DNA of 20,080 nucleotides from a virus, in IMG/VR virus record IMGVR_UViG_3300000361_000146, positions 180-20,259 of that record, one strand, 5' to 3'. Both the position numbers and the translations under genes were made by a program. Positions 6,999 through 13,902 of this stretch are shown one piece after another; the first letter of the stretch is position 1, and each line of letters opens with the position of its first letter. The notes under the pieces were generated by a model that saw only the letters and a list, made by a program, of their open reading frames with translations, did not search any database and was not told the DNA's origin.

Positions 6999-7178
6999 AT
7001 GGCACTACCATATAAAATAGTTATTAAGAATGCACAATTTGCATACGACAACAATTTAAAACCAAACCATCCATATAGACCTGATGCAATGGACGAGGAA
7101 GGGTATTATATACCACATCCTATCAATGATATGAGTATCATGATTCCATTTAAGTATACAGAAGAAGTCTATAAATAA
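6999..7178 (+). CDS. 59-aa protein of unknown function
   Basis: A short gene with a good ribosome site (AGAGG, 9 bases before the ATG). The product begins MALPYKIVIKNAQFAY and is rich in Pro/Tyr, with HPYRPDAMDEEGYYIPHPI in the middle and ending FKYTEEVYK. No family is recognised. It sits 5 bases after the small basic gene and 10 before the next, clearly part of the same run. The spacing and ribosome site make it more likely real than most frames of this size. Confidence 0.65.
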   Translation: MALPYKIVIKNAQFAYDNNLKPNHPYRPDAMDEEGYYIPHPINDMSIMIPFKYTEEVYK

Positions 7179-7181
7179 GAG

Positions 7182-7710
7182 GTAAACAGTGGAAACAATT
7201 TATTTAAGTGAGGACAATAAGCAGTTTCCTTCACGTAAAGAGTGTAAATTATATGAGGAAGCTCTACAAGAGATAGATCAGATCAATGGTCTCCAATACG
7301 AGATAGTAGGGGGTTATAAGTTTTTCAAAATAAACAATCAAGCAGAATTATATTTTTTTGATCACATGGATGATACTCCTGAAAATAAAAGTGAGAAGAC
7401 GTTGTATGATGTATTTAAAGATTTACGAGGGAAGAGTAATAGAATTTTCCCTTTTTGGATACGGGAAGACGGGAAGGCTACAAAAAAGTCGGAAATATCC
7501 GAGAAAGAAAATCGTATTGACGAGTTAAAATCTGAAATTGATACTATACGTGAAGAGATAGATCAACTACGTAGTTTAAATAGTAGGAAGAAAGATCCAC
7601 TATATAAACAGGACGCTGAAGAGGATGCTGTTTCTGAGGAAGAAGAGGAAGATACTGCGGACGAAGAAATAGAAATAAATGAAGTAGAAGAAAAAAATAA
7701 TGAGGTATAA
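7182..7710 (+). CDS. Acidic coiled-coil protein of unknown function (coding starts at GTG 7189)
   Basis: 173 aa from the GTG at 7189, supported by AGAGG six bases upstream; the first few bases listed belong to its leader. The N-terminus has a short motif seen in many phage small proteins, an opening IYLSEDNKQFPSRKEC that leads into a helix. The middle (about 40-95) is an unassigned globular part with aromatic residues. Residues 100-130 form heptads typical of a coiled coil (ENRIDELKSEIDTIREEIDQL), and the tail from 140 is almost entirely Glu/Asp. It overlaps the next gene by 11 bases. Confidence 0.75.
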
Positions 7711-8296
7711 TGTTTCAGGTATAGGTCAAATACGAGAAGATATTTGGTTCACATCAGACACATGGTTTTTTAATGAGGATATAATGAAGGATCTTGGAAG
7801 ACCATTTACACATCCATTGGACATGAATGATTACATTGTTGAAAAATGGAATAAAAAGGTTAACAAACGTGATATTGTCTATCACCTTGGAAATTTTGGA
7901 ACGGGGAATAAAAAAGAAACAGCGCGATTAATTGACAGGTTAAATGGTAGAATAAATCTTATTGTAGGATCGGAAGATTCAAATGATAACATACTGTCAC
8001 TTAGAAATAAGTTGGCAAGTGTTAATTATAGATTGGATTTCAGAATTGATAGTTGGCTCATCACACTAAATCACTATCCACAGCGATTTTGGAAATCACA
8101 ACATGAAGGGTCGGTACATTTATATGGCTACGTTTGTGGCACAGTACCTGCGGATCAATACTCTTTATGTTTAGATGTTAGCGTAGATACAACGCATGAT
8201 TACGCACCTTATAATTGGGAAGAGATAAAAACTCTTATGAAATTGAAGGGAGAATATATTTCTTTCAATAAGAAGAGATTGGCTAACCCCCTTTAG
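7700..8296 (+). CDS. Metallophosphoesterase-fold protein, probably catalytically inactive
   Basis: 198 aa, the length and order of the small calcineurin-like phosphoesterases found in phages and bacteria. The framework is plain: IWFTSD (15-20), RPF (34-36), a helix with EKWNKKV, YHLGNFG (61-67), RLNGRINLIVG (80-90), LNHYP (123-127), LYGYVCG (141-147) and a late LDVSVD. But most metal ligands are changed. Relatives read SDTHF, LGDF, GNHD and GHVHG, where this protein has SDTW, LGNF, GSED and GYVCG. Only Asp20, Asp93 and His125 remain of the usual set. It is therefore likely a pseudoenzyme kept for binding or structure. The start overlaps the preceding gene by 11 bases, and an endonuclease gene follows 2 bases after. 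Confidence 0.8.
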   Translation: MRYNVSGIGQIREDIWFTSDTWFFNEDIMKDLGRPFTHPLDMNDYIVEKWNKKVNKRDIVYHLGNFGTGNKKETARLIDRLNGRINLIVGSEDSNDNILSLRNKLASVNYRLDFRIDSWLITLNHYPQRFWKSQHEGSVHLYGYVCGTVPADQYSLCLDVSVDTTHDYAPYNWEEIKTLMKLKGEYISFNKKRLANPL

Positions 8297-8298
8297 AA

Positions 8299-9255
8299 AT
8301 GGTAATATACGGGATAGAGAATATAGAAAATGGGAAGTTGTATGTGGGTCAATCTCGAAATAAATTGAACAAACGGGTGAATGAACATAAACGGTTTTTG
8401 AGGTATGGAACCCATGTTAATAACTATCTACAAAATTCATGGGATAAATATGGAGAAAAAAATTTTCGATTTTTTATATTGGAAAAGGACTTTGATAATT
8501 TAGAAGATTTAAATGATGCTGAAAGATTTTGGATAAATGTATTAAATACACTACATAGAGATCATGGATATAATTTGAAGAGTGGAGGTGGTAACGGAAA
8601 AATTATAGATGAAGAATATTTAAACAGTATAAGTTTAAATGTATATCAATATGAATATCCAACGGGAATTTTTATTAATGGGTATGAGTCGTCTAAAGAG
8701 GCATCGAGGAAAAATAAAATTGATTGTAAAACAATTCAAAAGTGTTGCAGGGGAGAATTAGTAACATATAATGGATTTTATTGGTCATATGAAAAGCTTG
8801 AACGTTATGAGTTTGATAAAAATAAATATACACCTGTATACCAATTTACTTTGGATGGGGAATTCATTAGAGAATGGGATAATGCGACAAAACCTAACAA
8901 AGATTTAAACATTGATCGGAGTAACATATTGAAGTGTTGCAATGGAACATATAGTCAATCGGGGGGCTTTATTTGGAAGTTTAAATATAATGATGATGGC
9001 TGTGAAATATCTAAAGATATAAATATGAAACGAAATCTATCTAAAAGGAAGAGAAAAGAATTATACCAATTTGATTTAGATGGTAAATTTATTCGGGAAT
9101 GGGAATCAGCGGGTTCAGTTGAAAGGGAGTTAGGTATAGCAAGATCAAATATTACAAATGTGTGCAAAGGGAAAAAATACAATAAAACTGCGGGTGGGTT
9201 TATTTGGAGATATAAATATAGTGGGGATGGGATTTTAAATAAAAAGAAAATTTGA
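8299..9255 (+). CDS. GIY-YIG homing endonuclease with three NUMOD1-like repeats
   Basis: 318 aa. The nuclease domain (1-95) has IYGI (3-6), YVG (15-17), a conserved Arg-His region (KRVNEHK, 25-31), a catalytic-type Glu75 in DAERFWI and the closing GYNLKSGG. The rest is three copies of a DNA-binding NUMOD1-like helix-turn-helix unit at about 115-164, 180-229 and 255-306. Each starts with (V/L)YQ(F/Y), carries a Glu-Trp or similar motif and ends F(I/Y)W. Free-standing GIY-YIG genes spread by cutting alleles that lack them. It begins 2 bases after the phosphoesterase-like gene, without a ribosome site, and lies just before a promoter. Confidence 0.92.
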   Translation: MVIYGIENIENGKLYVGQSRNKLNKRVNEHKRFLRYGTHVNNYLQNSWDKYGEKNFRFFILEKDFDNLEDLNDAERFWINVLNTLHRDHGYNLKSGGGNGKIIDEEYLNSISLNVYQYEYPTGIFINGYESSKEASRKNKIDCKTIQKCCRGELVTYNGFYWSYEKLERYEFDKNKYTPVYQFTLDGEFIREWDNATKPNKDLNIDRSNILKCCNGTYSQSGGFIWKFKYNDDGCEISKDINMKRNLSKRKRKELYQFDLDGKFIREWESAGSVERELGIARSNITNVCKGKKYNKTAGGFIWRYKYSGDGILNKKKI

Positions 9256-9258
9256 TTA

Positions 9259-9267
9259 TGGTATAAT
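9259..9267 (+). promoter_or_regulatory. Extended -10 promoter upstream of the DUF932 gene
   Basis: TGGTATAAT matches the TGnTATAAT extended -10 exactly. No -35 box is visible 17 bases upstream, which this class does not need. It lies just past the stop of the GIY-YIG gene and 60 bases before the DUF932 ATG, in one of the few gene-free stretches. This suggests host sigma-70-type polymerase use. Confidence 0.55.
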
Positions 9268-9327
9268 TTCTTTTTATATTAAAAGTGTCGTGAAAAGATA
9301 ACAATGATAATTAAATGAGGATATATT

Positions 9328-10251
9328 ATGAGCATGAATGAAAATTTATTTGTTAAGAATGGCGTTAAATGTGAAAATTTAATGACATCGGGGGAAGCTT
9401 TAAAAAAAGCAAATCTCGATTGGGATGTACAAGTTGAACCCGTATTCCTTGAAAATGGGGATGAAGTAAAAAGTAATAAAGCGATTGTGAGACAGTCGGA
9501 TAAAAAAGTATTTAATGTACTTGGTAATCGATACACGCCATTACAAAATACAGAGGCGTTCGAATTTTTTGATGATGTTGTCGGAGAGGGTGAAGCAATA
9601 TATCAAGAAGCGGGGGAATTTCGAGATGGATCTGTAATTTGGTTATCTGCAAAAATGCCTGATTATATTCGGATTGGGAATACCGATGATCTAATCGAGA
9701 AAAAGTTATTATTGATTAATTCTCATGATGGAAGTAGACCTGTAATTGTAAAGGTAACTCCACGAAGATTAATTTGTGAAAATATGATTAATGCAGTAAT
9801 GAAAGGTAGAGGTGATGAAATTAAAGTTCGTCACACTAAAAATATGATCATAAATCTCGAACAAGGGCGTAAAACATTAGGGCTTGTAAATAAAATTTAC
9901 GATCAACTTGATGATATTTTCAATCGTATGTATGACATTCCTATTACTACAAACAGTATGGATAATTACTTGAATAATGTTCTTAATGGTGGTAAAGAGG
10001 AAGTGGCAACACGAACTGAAAATACGATCATGGATGTGAAGAGAATTTATGAAGAGGGGGCAGGAGTAAATGATCCTACCATTCTTCAAGGAGAAGATAA
10101 TCTTTGGAGACTCATGAATGCTGTCGATGAATTTTCGGATCATTATAAAGATTATAATAGTGGAACTGATGTATTTTATGCAAGTACATTAGGTAGCGGT
10201 GCTAAGTTGAAAGAGAAAGCATTTAAAGAAGCAGTAAAAATGCTGAACTAA
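9328..10251 (+). CDS. DUF932 / TIGR03299-type phage-plasmid protein
   Basis: 307 aa. It has the hallmarks of the DUF932 family: a start with a W-D-V segment (31-34), an early VFNVLGNRYTPLQN (61-76), the helix EAFEFFDDVV, the strand pair SVIWLSAKMP, the segment LLLINSHDGSRPV, and TPRRLICENM (about 144-153). A long helical C-terminal half follows. The family is widespread in phages and plasmids, with no settled function. It has its own extended -10 promoter, a GAGG ribosome site 7 bases before the ATG and a strong terminator after its stop. It is therefore probably a separately regulated, well-expressed single gene. Confidence 0.88.
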   Translation: MSMNENLFVKNGVKCENLMTSGEALKKANLDWDVQVEPVFLENGDEVKSNKAIVRQSDKKVFNVLGNRYTPLQNTEAFEFFDDVVGEGEAIYQEAGEFRDGSVIWLSAKMPDYIRIGNTDDLIEKKLLLINSHDGSRPVIVKVTPRRLICENMINAVMKGRGDEIKVRHTKNMIINLEQGRKTLGLVNKIYDQLDDIFNRMYDIPITTNSMDNYLNNVLNGGKEEVATRTENTIMDVKRIYEEGAGVNDPTILQGEDNLWRLMNAVDEFSDHYKDYNSGTDVFYASTLGSGAKLKEKAFKEAVKMLN

Positions 10252-10262
10252 AAGATTAATCA

Positions 10263-10297
10263 AATCGGGTGGGTAATTTAACTCACCCGATTTTTTA
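10263..10297 (+). terminator. Rho-independent terminator after the DUF932 gene
   Basis: AATCGGGTGGGT (10263-10274) pairs with ACTCACCCGATT (10281-10292) with one G-U pair. The loop is 6 bases and TTTTTTATTT follows. It begins 11 bases after the DUF932 stop. The ribosome site of the next gene (10301) directly follows the T tract. Confidence 0.9.
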
Positions 10298-10300
10298 TTT

Positions 10301-10307
10301 AAGGTGG
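10301..10307 (+). promoter_or_regulatory. Ribosome-binding site that sets the start at 10313
   Basis: AAGGTGG lies 5 bases before ATG 10313. The in-frame GTG at 10304 is part of this site and is therefore not the start. Confidence 0.7.
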
Positions 10308-10312
10308 TTGTT

Positions 10313-10585
10313 ATGATAGAAAAAACATATATAAATAGTGATGGATTAGAAGTTTTTGTTAATTGGGAAGATCATAAAGTCATTGACCTTTATGTATTCA
10401 CTGAAGACTTAGAAAAAGATGATTGGATGGATGAAGATTCACTACAACGAAGAAGGTTTCTAAAACCTGATGAGAAAAATAAATTATTTAGACACGCAAG
10501 AACTCCCCAAAAATATTGGGACGATAGAAAACATTTATTTATAGATTCAGATGAACCTGACAACCATTATTCTTTAACCTATTGA
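10313..10585 (+). CDS. 90-aa acidic protein of unknown function
   Basis: Starts at the ATG following a strong AAGGTGG ribosome site. The product (MIEKTYINSDGLEVF...) has a predicted beta-hairpin at the N-terminus, a highly charged middle (EDLEKDDWMDED then RRRF) and an aromatic tail. No family is recognised. It sits between a terminator and a 70-aa gene 10 bases downstream, forming a small-gene cluster. No promoter is seen between the terminator and its start, so transcription probably depends on read-through. Confidence 0.7.
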   Translation: MIEKTYINSDGLEVFVNWEDHKVIDLYVFTEDLEKDDWMDEDSLQRRRFLKPDEKNKLFRHARTPQKYWDDRKHLFIDSDEPDNHYSLTY

Positions 10586-10595
10586 GGAAATTATT

Positions 10596-10808
10596 ATGAA
10601 ACGCATTGGATATTTTGGTAGACATAAGCTTACTTTACGCGAATCCTTACGAGCAGATAAAATGAAGAAGAAGGAGAAGACTAAAAAAGAATTGAACGAT
10701 TTGGGTAGACATGAAATGAAGATGTGTGATGATGCAGGGTTACCGTATCCTAAATGTGCAACGGACAGGTGGTATGATGAAGTAGAGGATGAAGATGCCT
10801 TGGCATAA
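10596..10808 (+). CDS. 70-aa lysine-rich protein of unknown function
   Basis: Preceded by GAGG with good spacing (7 bases). The N-terminal half is strongly basic (RHKLTLRESLRADKMKKKEKTKK) and probably helical. The second half has Cys44 and Cys54 near MCDDAGLPYPKC and an acidic end. Two cysteines alone do not make a zinc site. It overlaps the next start by 14 bases when the preferred start there is used. Function unknown. Confidence 0.68.
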   Translation: MKRIGYFGRHKLTLRESLRADKMKKKEKTKKELNDLGRHEMKMCDDAGLPYPKCATDRWYDEVEDEDALA

Positions 10809-11025
10809 TAAAATAGAACGACACGATTTAGTATTTCACCCTTTACATGGTGTATTTGTGGTGGATGCTATGATAGATAAAAAATATGTGACACCGATGC
10901 CGTTTACAAGTAGTACGAAGTATTTTCAAGTGCATATTGATAGTTGTAAGAAATTACAATTCAATCCACTCAATGAATACCTTGACTATAAGATTAGTTT
11001 TATTGTGAATTTTTTTACTATTTAA
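10795..11025 (+). CDS. 76-aa protein of unknown function
   Basis: GAGG at 10785-10788 lies 6 bases before ATG 10795, whereas an ATG at 10789 directly abuts it, so 10795 is the better start (MPWHNKIERHD...). The N-terminal HDLVFHPLHGVFVVDAM looks like a small beta-barrel opening, similar in rhythm to Tudor/KOW-type folds; this is weak evidence. The end is hydrophobic (ISFIVNFFTI) but too short to be called a membrane segment. Confidence 0.65.
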   Translation: MPWHNKIERHDLVFHPLHGVFVVDAMIDKKYVTPMPFTSSTKYFQVHIDSCKKLQFNPLNEYLDYKISFIVNFFTI

Positions 11026-11046
11026 CAATAATTATATCAAAACATT

Positions 11047-11700
11047 ATGAAGACTTTCATATCAACAGCAATTATAATTACATCGGTACTTCTACCAATA
11101 GCAGTAGATGATAGTGATATTTTATATGAAATTGATTTTGATGAAGTAGAACAGATCGAAGAACTAAATTATTATCTCGATCAATATTATGAATTTAAGC
11201 AAGGTATAGGATTTAGGGAATCGACAAATAATTATAAGGCGGTTTCACGATCAGGAAATTATTGGGGAAAATATCAATTCGGAGAATTAGCCCGTAGAGA
11301 GGTTAACATTGATATAGGCAAGGTAGCGTTCGCATCAGATACATTGATACAGGAGACAGCATTTTATAAGCTTCTGTGTAGAAACTATAACTATTTACGA
11401 ACGGAGATTCGTCAATTCAAACGGACGGAGATTAATGACATAGAAATTACAGAATCAGGAATATTAGCATCTGCACATTTAGTAGGATTTAGCTCTGTAA
11501 AAAAATATTTGCATAGTAATGGAAAAATTGTTAGATTAGATGATAATAATACTTCATTGGAAGAATACATGTATGAGTTTAGTCACTACGATTTAAATTT
11601 AAAGTGTGAATATGAAGACAATTTTATTACGAATTATTTAGTAACTGAATACGGACAAGATGACATTAGAAGAACTACAAGAAGGGTTGAAACAAGGTAA
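11047..11700 (+). CDS. Secreted lysozyme-like peptidoglycan hydrolase (probable endolysin)
   Basis: 217 aa. The N-terminus is a signal-type segment (MKTFISTAIIITSVLLPIAV, then acidic residues), so export by the host is expected. The catalytic domain begins about residue 52. IGFRES carries the likely catalytic Glu58, with YKAVS and then WGKYQFG (about 72-78) as in soluble transglycosylase/lysozyme-like phage proteins. The conserved late pattern ILASAHLVGFSSVKKYL, then TSLEEYMYEFSHYD, fits the same family. It would cleave the cell-wall glycan at lysis or during entry. No holin-like gene is recognised next to it. No Shine-Dalgarno site precedes the start, and its 3' end overlaps the next gene by 41 bases. 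Confidence 0.78.
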   Translation: MKTFISTAIIITSVLLPIAVDDSDILYEIDFDEVEQIEELNYYLDQYYEFKQGIGFRESTNNYKAVSRSGNYWGKYQFGELARREVNIDIGKVAFASDTLIQETAFYKLLCRNYNYLRTEIRQFKRTEINDIEITESGILASAHLVGFSSVKKYLHSNGKIVRLDDNNTSLEEYMYEFSHYDLNLKCEYEDNFITNYLVTEYGQDDIRRTTRRVETR

Positions 11701-12190
11701 AAAAGTAAGAATACGTGGATATGTGAAACCGAAAAATCGTTACAGGCTCTCAGATGAATTGGTTGATGTGACTATTGATACACAGATTCCTGCATATGAC
11801 ATTCTCAAAAGGCAATCGCTGACAGAAGTAAAGAGTATACCATTAAATAAAGTGGTTGAAATTTCAAAAAAACATGAAGGAACAAGGGAAGATGCTGAGA
11901 AGGCGTTAGAAGAAGTAAAGAAATCTCTTGAAAAACCTTCTTCAGGAGGACGATTTGATGATCCCAAGTATAAAAACTTAGCTCCATATGTGAATTTAAA
12001 TACGGAGACAGGGGATATTTACTTTACAGGAAAGAAAGTAAATGAAATTAAATTGTCCACGTCATCATATAAGGAGAAGAATAGCAGACCGAAGACTCTT
12101 ATTAAAAATGAAATTAAGAGAGATTTACCAAATACAGTGAAAACGTGGAAGGTAAATAAAGACAATATTGATAAAATCGAATTTGTATAA
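11660..12190 (+). CDS. Protein of unknown function
   Basis: 176 aa, not recognised. It starts MTLEELQEGLKQGKKVRIRGY, a helix-then-strand pattern common in small phage proteins. Residues about 70-95 form a charged helix (EDAEKALEEVKKSLEK), followed by a Gly/Asp-rich linker, a beta-rich piece (DIYFTGKKVNEIKL) and a basic C-terminus. The ATG lies inside the lysozyme-like gene (41-base overlap), but no later Met gives a better start and the first residues look conserved in style, so I keep it. It ends at TAATG, sharing one base with the next start. Confidence 0.7.
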   Translation: MTLEELQEGLKQGKKVRIRGYVKPKNRYRLSDELVDVTIDTQIPAYDILKRQSLTEVKSIPLNKVVEISKKHEGTREDAEKALEEVKKSLEKPSSGGRFDDPKYKNLAPYVNLNTETGDIYFTGKKVNEIKLSTSSYKEKNSRPKTLIKNEIKRDLPNTVKTWKVNKDNIDKIEFV

Positions 12191-12807
12191 TGAGTAAAAT
12201 AAAAGTTCGCGTTGATTTAGATGACGTGTTAAATAAGTTTTCCGAATACTTTTTAACATATCATTATGAAAAAACAGGTGAAGAATTAGAATGGAATTCA
12301 TGGGATCTACATTTAGATTCTCGATATGGCTTGGACATATGGAACCATTTATCAGATAAAGATTTCTTTTTGAATATGCCTGTAGAACATAATGCTGAAA
12401 AGACCATTGAATATTTAGATAATCAATCATCTGTATTTGAATATATGATTGTATCTTCTTATTATGGAGATGATGATGACGTGTTTGATAATATTTATAG
12501 GCAAAAATCAGCATGGTTATATCAGTATTTTGGTGAAAGAGCTATGAAGAGATTGATTCTCGTACAAGGTAGTAAAGAGAAATTTCCTGCGGATATTTAT
12601 ATCGATGATTATTATAGAAATTTAGTTGAAGATGGCGCAGAAGAAAAACTTAAATTATTTTATACACGCCCACACAATAAAAATATTTCTGTAGATAATG
12701 AATATGTATTACGAGTGTCGAAACATGATCAGATTAGGAATATTTTACGGGACATTTCATTTCATACAGATATAAATAGTTATTTAGAAAGTAACTTTGA
12801 TGTATAA
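12190..12807 (+). CDS. 5'(3')-deoxyribonucleotidase-like HAD phosphatase
   Basis: 205 aa. The HAD nucleophile motif is VDLDDVL (8-14) with Asp9 and Asp11. Motif II is the serine pair after MIV (about 89-90), a lysine-rich KEKF precedes the fourth strand, and IYIDDY (137-142) supplies the acidic motif IV. The order and length match the NT5C-type nucleotidases found in phages, which dephosphorylate (deoxy)nucleoside monophosphates. Some members instead process polynucleotide 3'-phosphates, so the substrate is not fixed. It starts within TAATG, overlapping the preceding stop by one base. A GIY-YIG gene follows 33 bases later. Confidence 0.82.
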   Translation: MSKIKVRVDLDDVLNKFSEYFLTYHYEKTGEELEWNSWDLHLDSRYGLDIWNHLSDKDFFLNMPVEHNAEKTIEYLDNQSSVFEYMIVSSYYGDDDDVFDNIYRQKSAWLYQYFGERAMKRLILVQGSKEKFPADIYIDDYYRNLVEDGAEEKLKLFYTRPHNKNISVDNEYVLRVSKHDQIRNILRDISFHTDINSYLESNFDV

Positions 12808-12840
12808 TTACTGATAGATTGTAATTAAACATAAAAGGAA

Positions 12841-13578
12841 TTGGGATACATTTACAAAATAAAAAATATCATTTCTAATAAAACGTATATAGGACAGACG
12901 GTGAAGAAAGATGTAAGAAGGCGTTGGTCTGAACATTTATGCCTTCTGAGATCTGATAATCACTATAATAGCCATCTACAAAACTCTTTTAATAAACATG
13001 GAGAGGAATTTTTTATATTTGGTGTTGTAAAACAACATGATACAATTGAGGAATTAAATGAAAGTGAAACATTTTTTATAGAAAAATTTGAAAGTTTGAC
13101 ACCTAATGGTTATAATTTAACAACAGGCGGTCAAAATACAATTTTATCTCAGGAAATTATTGAAAAATTAAGTGGTGAGAATAATCATAATTACGGTTTA
13201 AAAGGTAAAGATCATTATTTATATGGTATAGAGAGAACCGATGAGGTTAAAGAAAAGGTGAGACAAAAAGTTCTTTTAGCATATAAAGAAGATAGGTTAA
13301 ACGTAACAGGGGCGAATAACCCATTTTATGGGAAAAAGCATACAGAAAAAACTAAGAAAAAAATATCAAATAGTAGAACAGGAAAAAGAGTAAGTGGTAA
13401 CCATCCCAATGCTAAAAAAGTTATTCAATACGATTTAAATGGTGAAGAAATTAAGGAATGGGATTGTATAATAGATGCGGGGAAAGAGATAGGCATTAAT
13501 AGAAGAAATATATCTGCGGTTTGTAACGGGAAGAGAAAAACGTGTGGCGGTTATAAATGGAAATATAAAGAATTATGA
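12841..13578 (+). CDS. GIY-YIG homing endonuclease with NUMOD3 and NUMOD1 modules (TTG start)
   Basis: 245 aa. The frame has a stop at 12832-12834, so the TTG at 12841 is the only plausible start; the resulting MGYIYKI is exactly how the family begins. The nuclease domain (1-97) has the GIY-type strand, YIG (16-18), an Arg/His region (RRRWSEH), Glu76 in the catalytic position and GYNLTTGG. NUMOD3-type segments follow (GENNHNYG, then NNPFYGKKHTEKTKKKIS), and a NUMOD1-like unit closes the protein (about 195-243, VIQYDLNG to GGYKWKY). The purine stretch AAAAGGA is only one base from the TTG, so translation should be weak. Its stop overlaps the KTSC gene by 4 bases. Confidence 0.9.
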   Translation: MGYIYKIKNIISNKTYIGQTVKKDVRRRWSEHLCLLRSDNHYNSHLQNSFNKHGEEFFIFGVVKQHDTIEELNESETFFIEKFESLTPNGYNLTTGGQNTILSQEIIEKLSGENNHNYGLKGKDHYLYGIERTDEVKEKVRQKVLLAYKEDRLNVTGANNPFYGKKHTEKTKKKISNSRTGKRVSGNHPNAKKVIQYDLNGEEIKEWDCIIDAGKEIGINRRNISAVCNGKRKTCGGYKWKYKEL

Positions 13579-13901
13579 TTTTAGAACAAATACATAAAAT
13601 TTTTGAAAGTGTTTCTCCGAGAGTGACTCCGAGTAACGTTTCTGATTTATATAGACAGTATGTATTAGTGGATAGCAGTAATGTTCATTCATTTTATTAT
13701 GATCCATCCTCAAAAGAATTACGAGTTCGGTTTTTACCGAAAGAAGAATATGGGCAGAATGGGGCAGAATATTTGTACCATCGAGTTCCTGAGAGATTAT
13801 TTATCGCGTTACTTAATAGTCAATCTCATGGCTCAGAATTTTGGAGACTCATACGAGACAAATTTTCCTACGAGCGTTTAAGCGATTGGTCAGAGGTTTA
13901 A
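13575..13901 (+). CDS. KTSC-domain protein
   Basis: 108 aa. Residues 34-98 follow the KTSC pattern: SSNVHSFYYDPSSKELRVRF, then YLYHRVPERLF (the V-P element), then LLNSQSHGSEFWRLIRDKF. The domain occurs alone in many phages and appended to some lysyl-tRNA synthetases; no activity is known. The first 30 residues are an additional helix. It starts inside ATGA shared with the GIY-YIG gene on its left, and a second GIY-YIG gene begins 1 base after its stop. Without these insertions it would follow the deoxyribonucleotidase and precede the PRT-like gene. Confidence 0.75.
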   Translation: MILEQIHKIFESVSPRVTPSNVSDLYRQYVLVDSSNVHSFYYDPSSKELRVRFLPKEEYGQNGAEYLYHRVPERLFIALLNSQSHGSEFWRLIRDKFSYERLSDWSEV

Positions 13902-13902
13902 T

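Noticed and set aside
7170-7177. TATAAATA, identical to the T4 late promoter core
   Set aside because: It covers a stop codon and would place the transcript start past the ribosome site of the next gene. The same octamer occurs inside coding sequence at 10330 and 12771, as expected in A/T-rich DNA.
7437-7465. Small GGGAA/TTCCC hairpin with a T run
   Set aside because: The stem is only 5-6 bp with a loop of about 12 bases and it lies mid-gene, far from any stop codon.
12803-12808. TATAAT at the end of the deoxyribonucleotidase gene
   Set aside because: No -35 box at the right distance and no TGn extension; it overlaps the stop codon and may be chance.
13095-13115. TTGACA close to TATAAT, a possible promoter
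   Set aside because: The spacing is about 9 bases instead of 16-18, and both lie inside the nuclease domain of the GIY-YIG gene at 12841.
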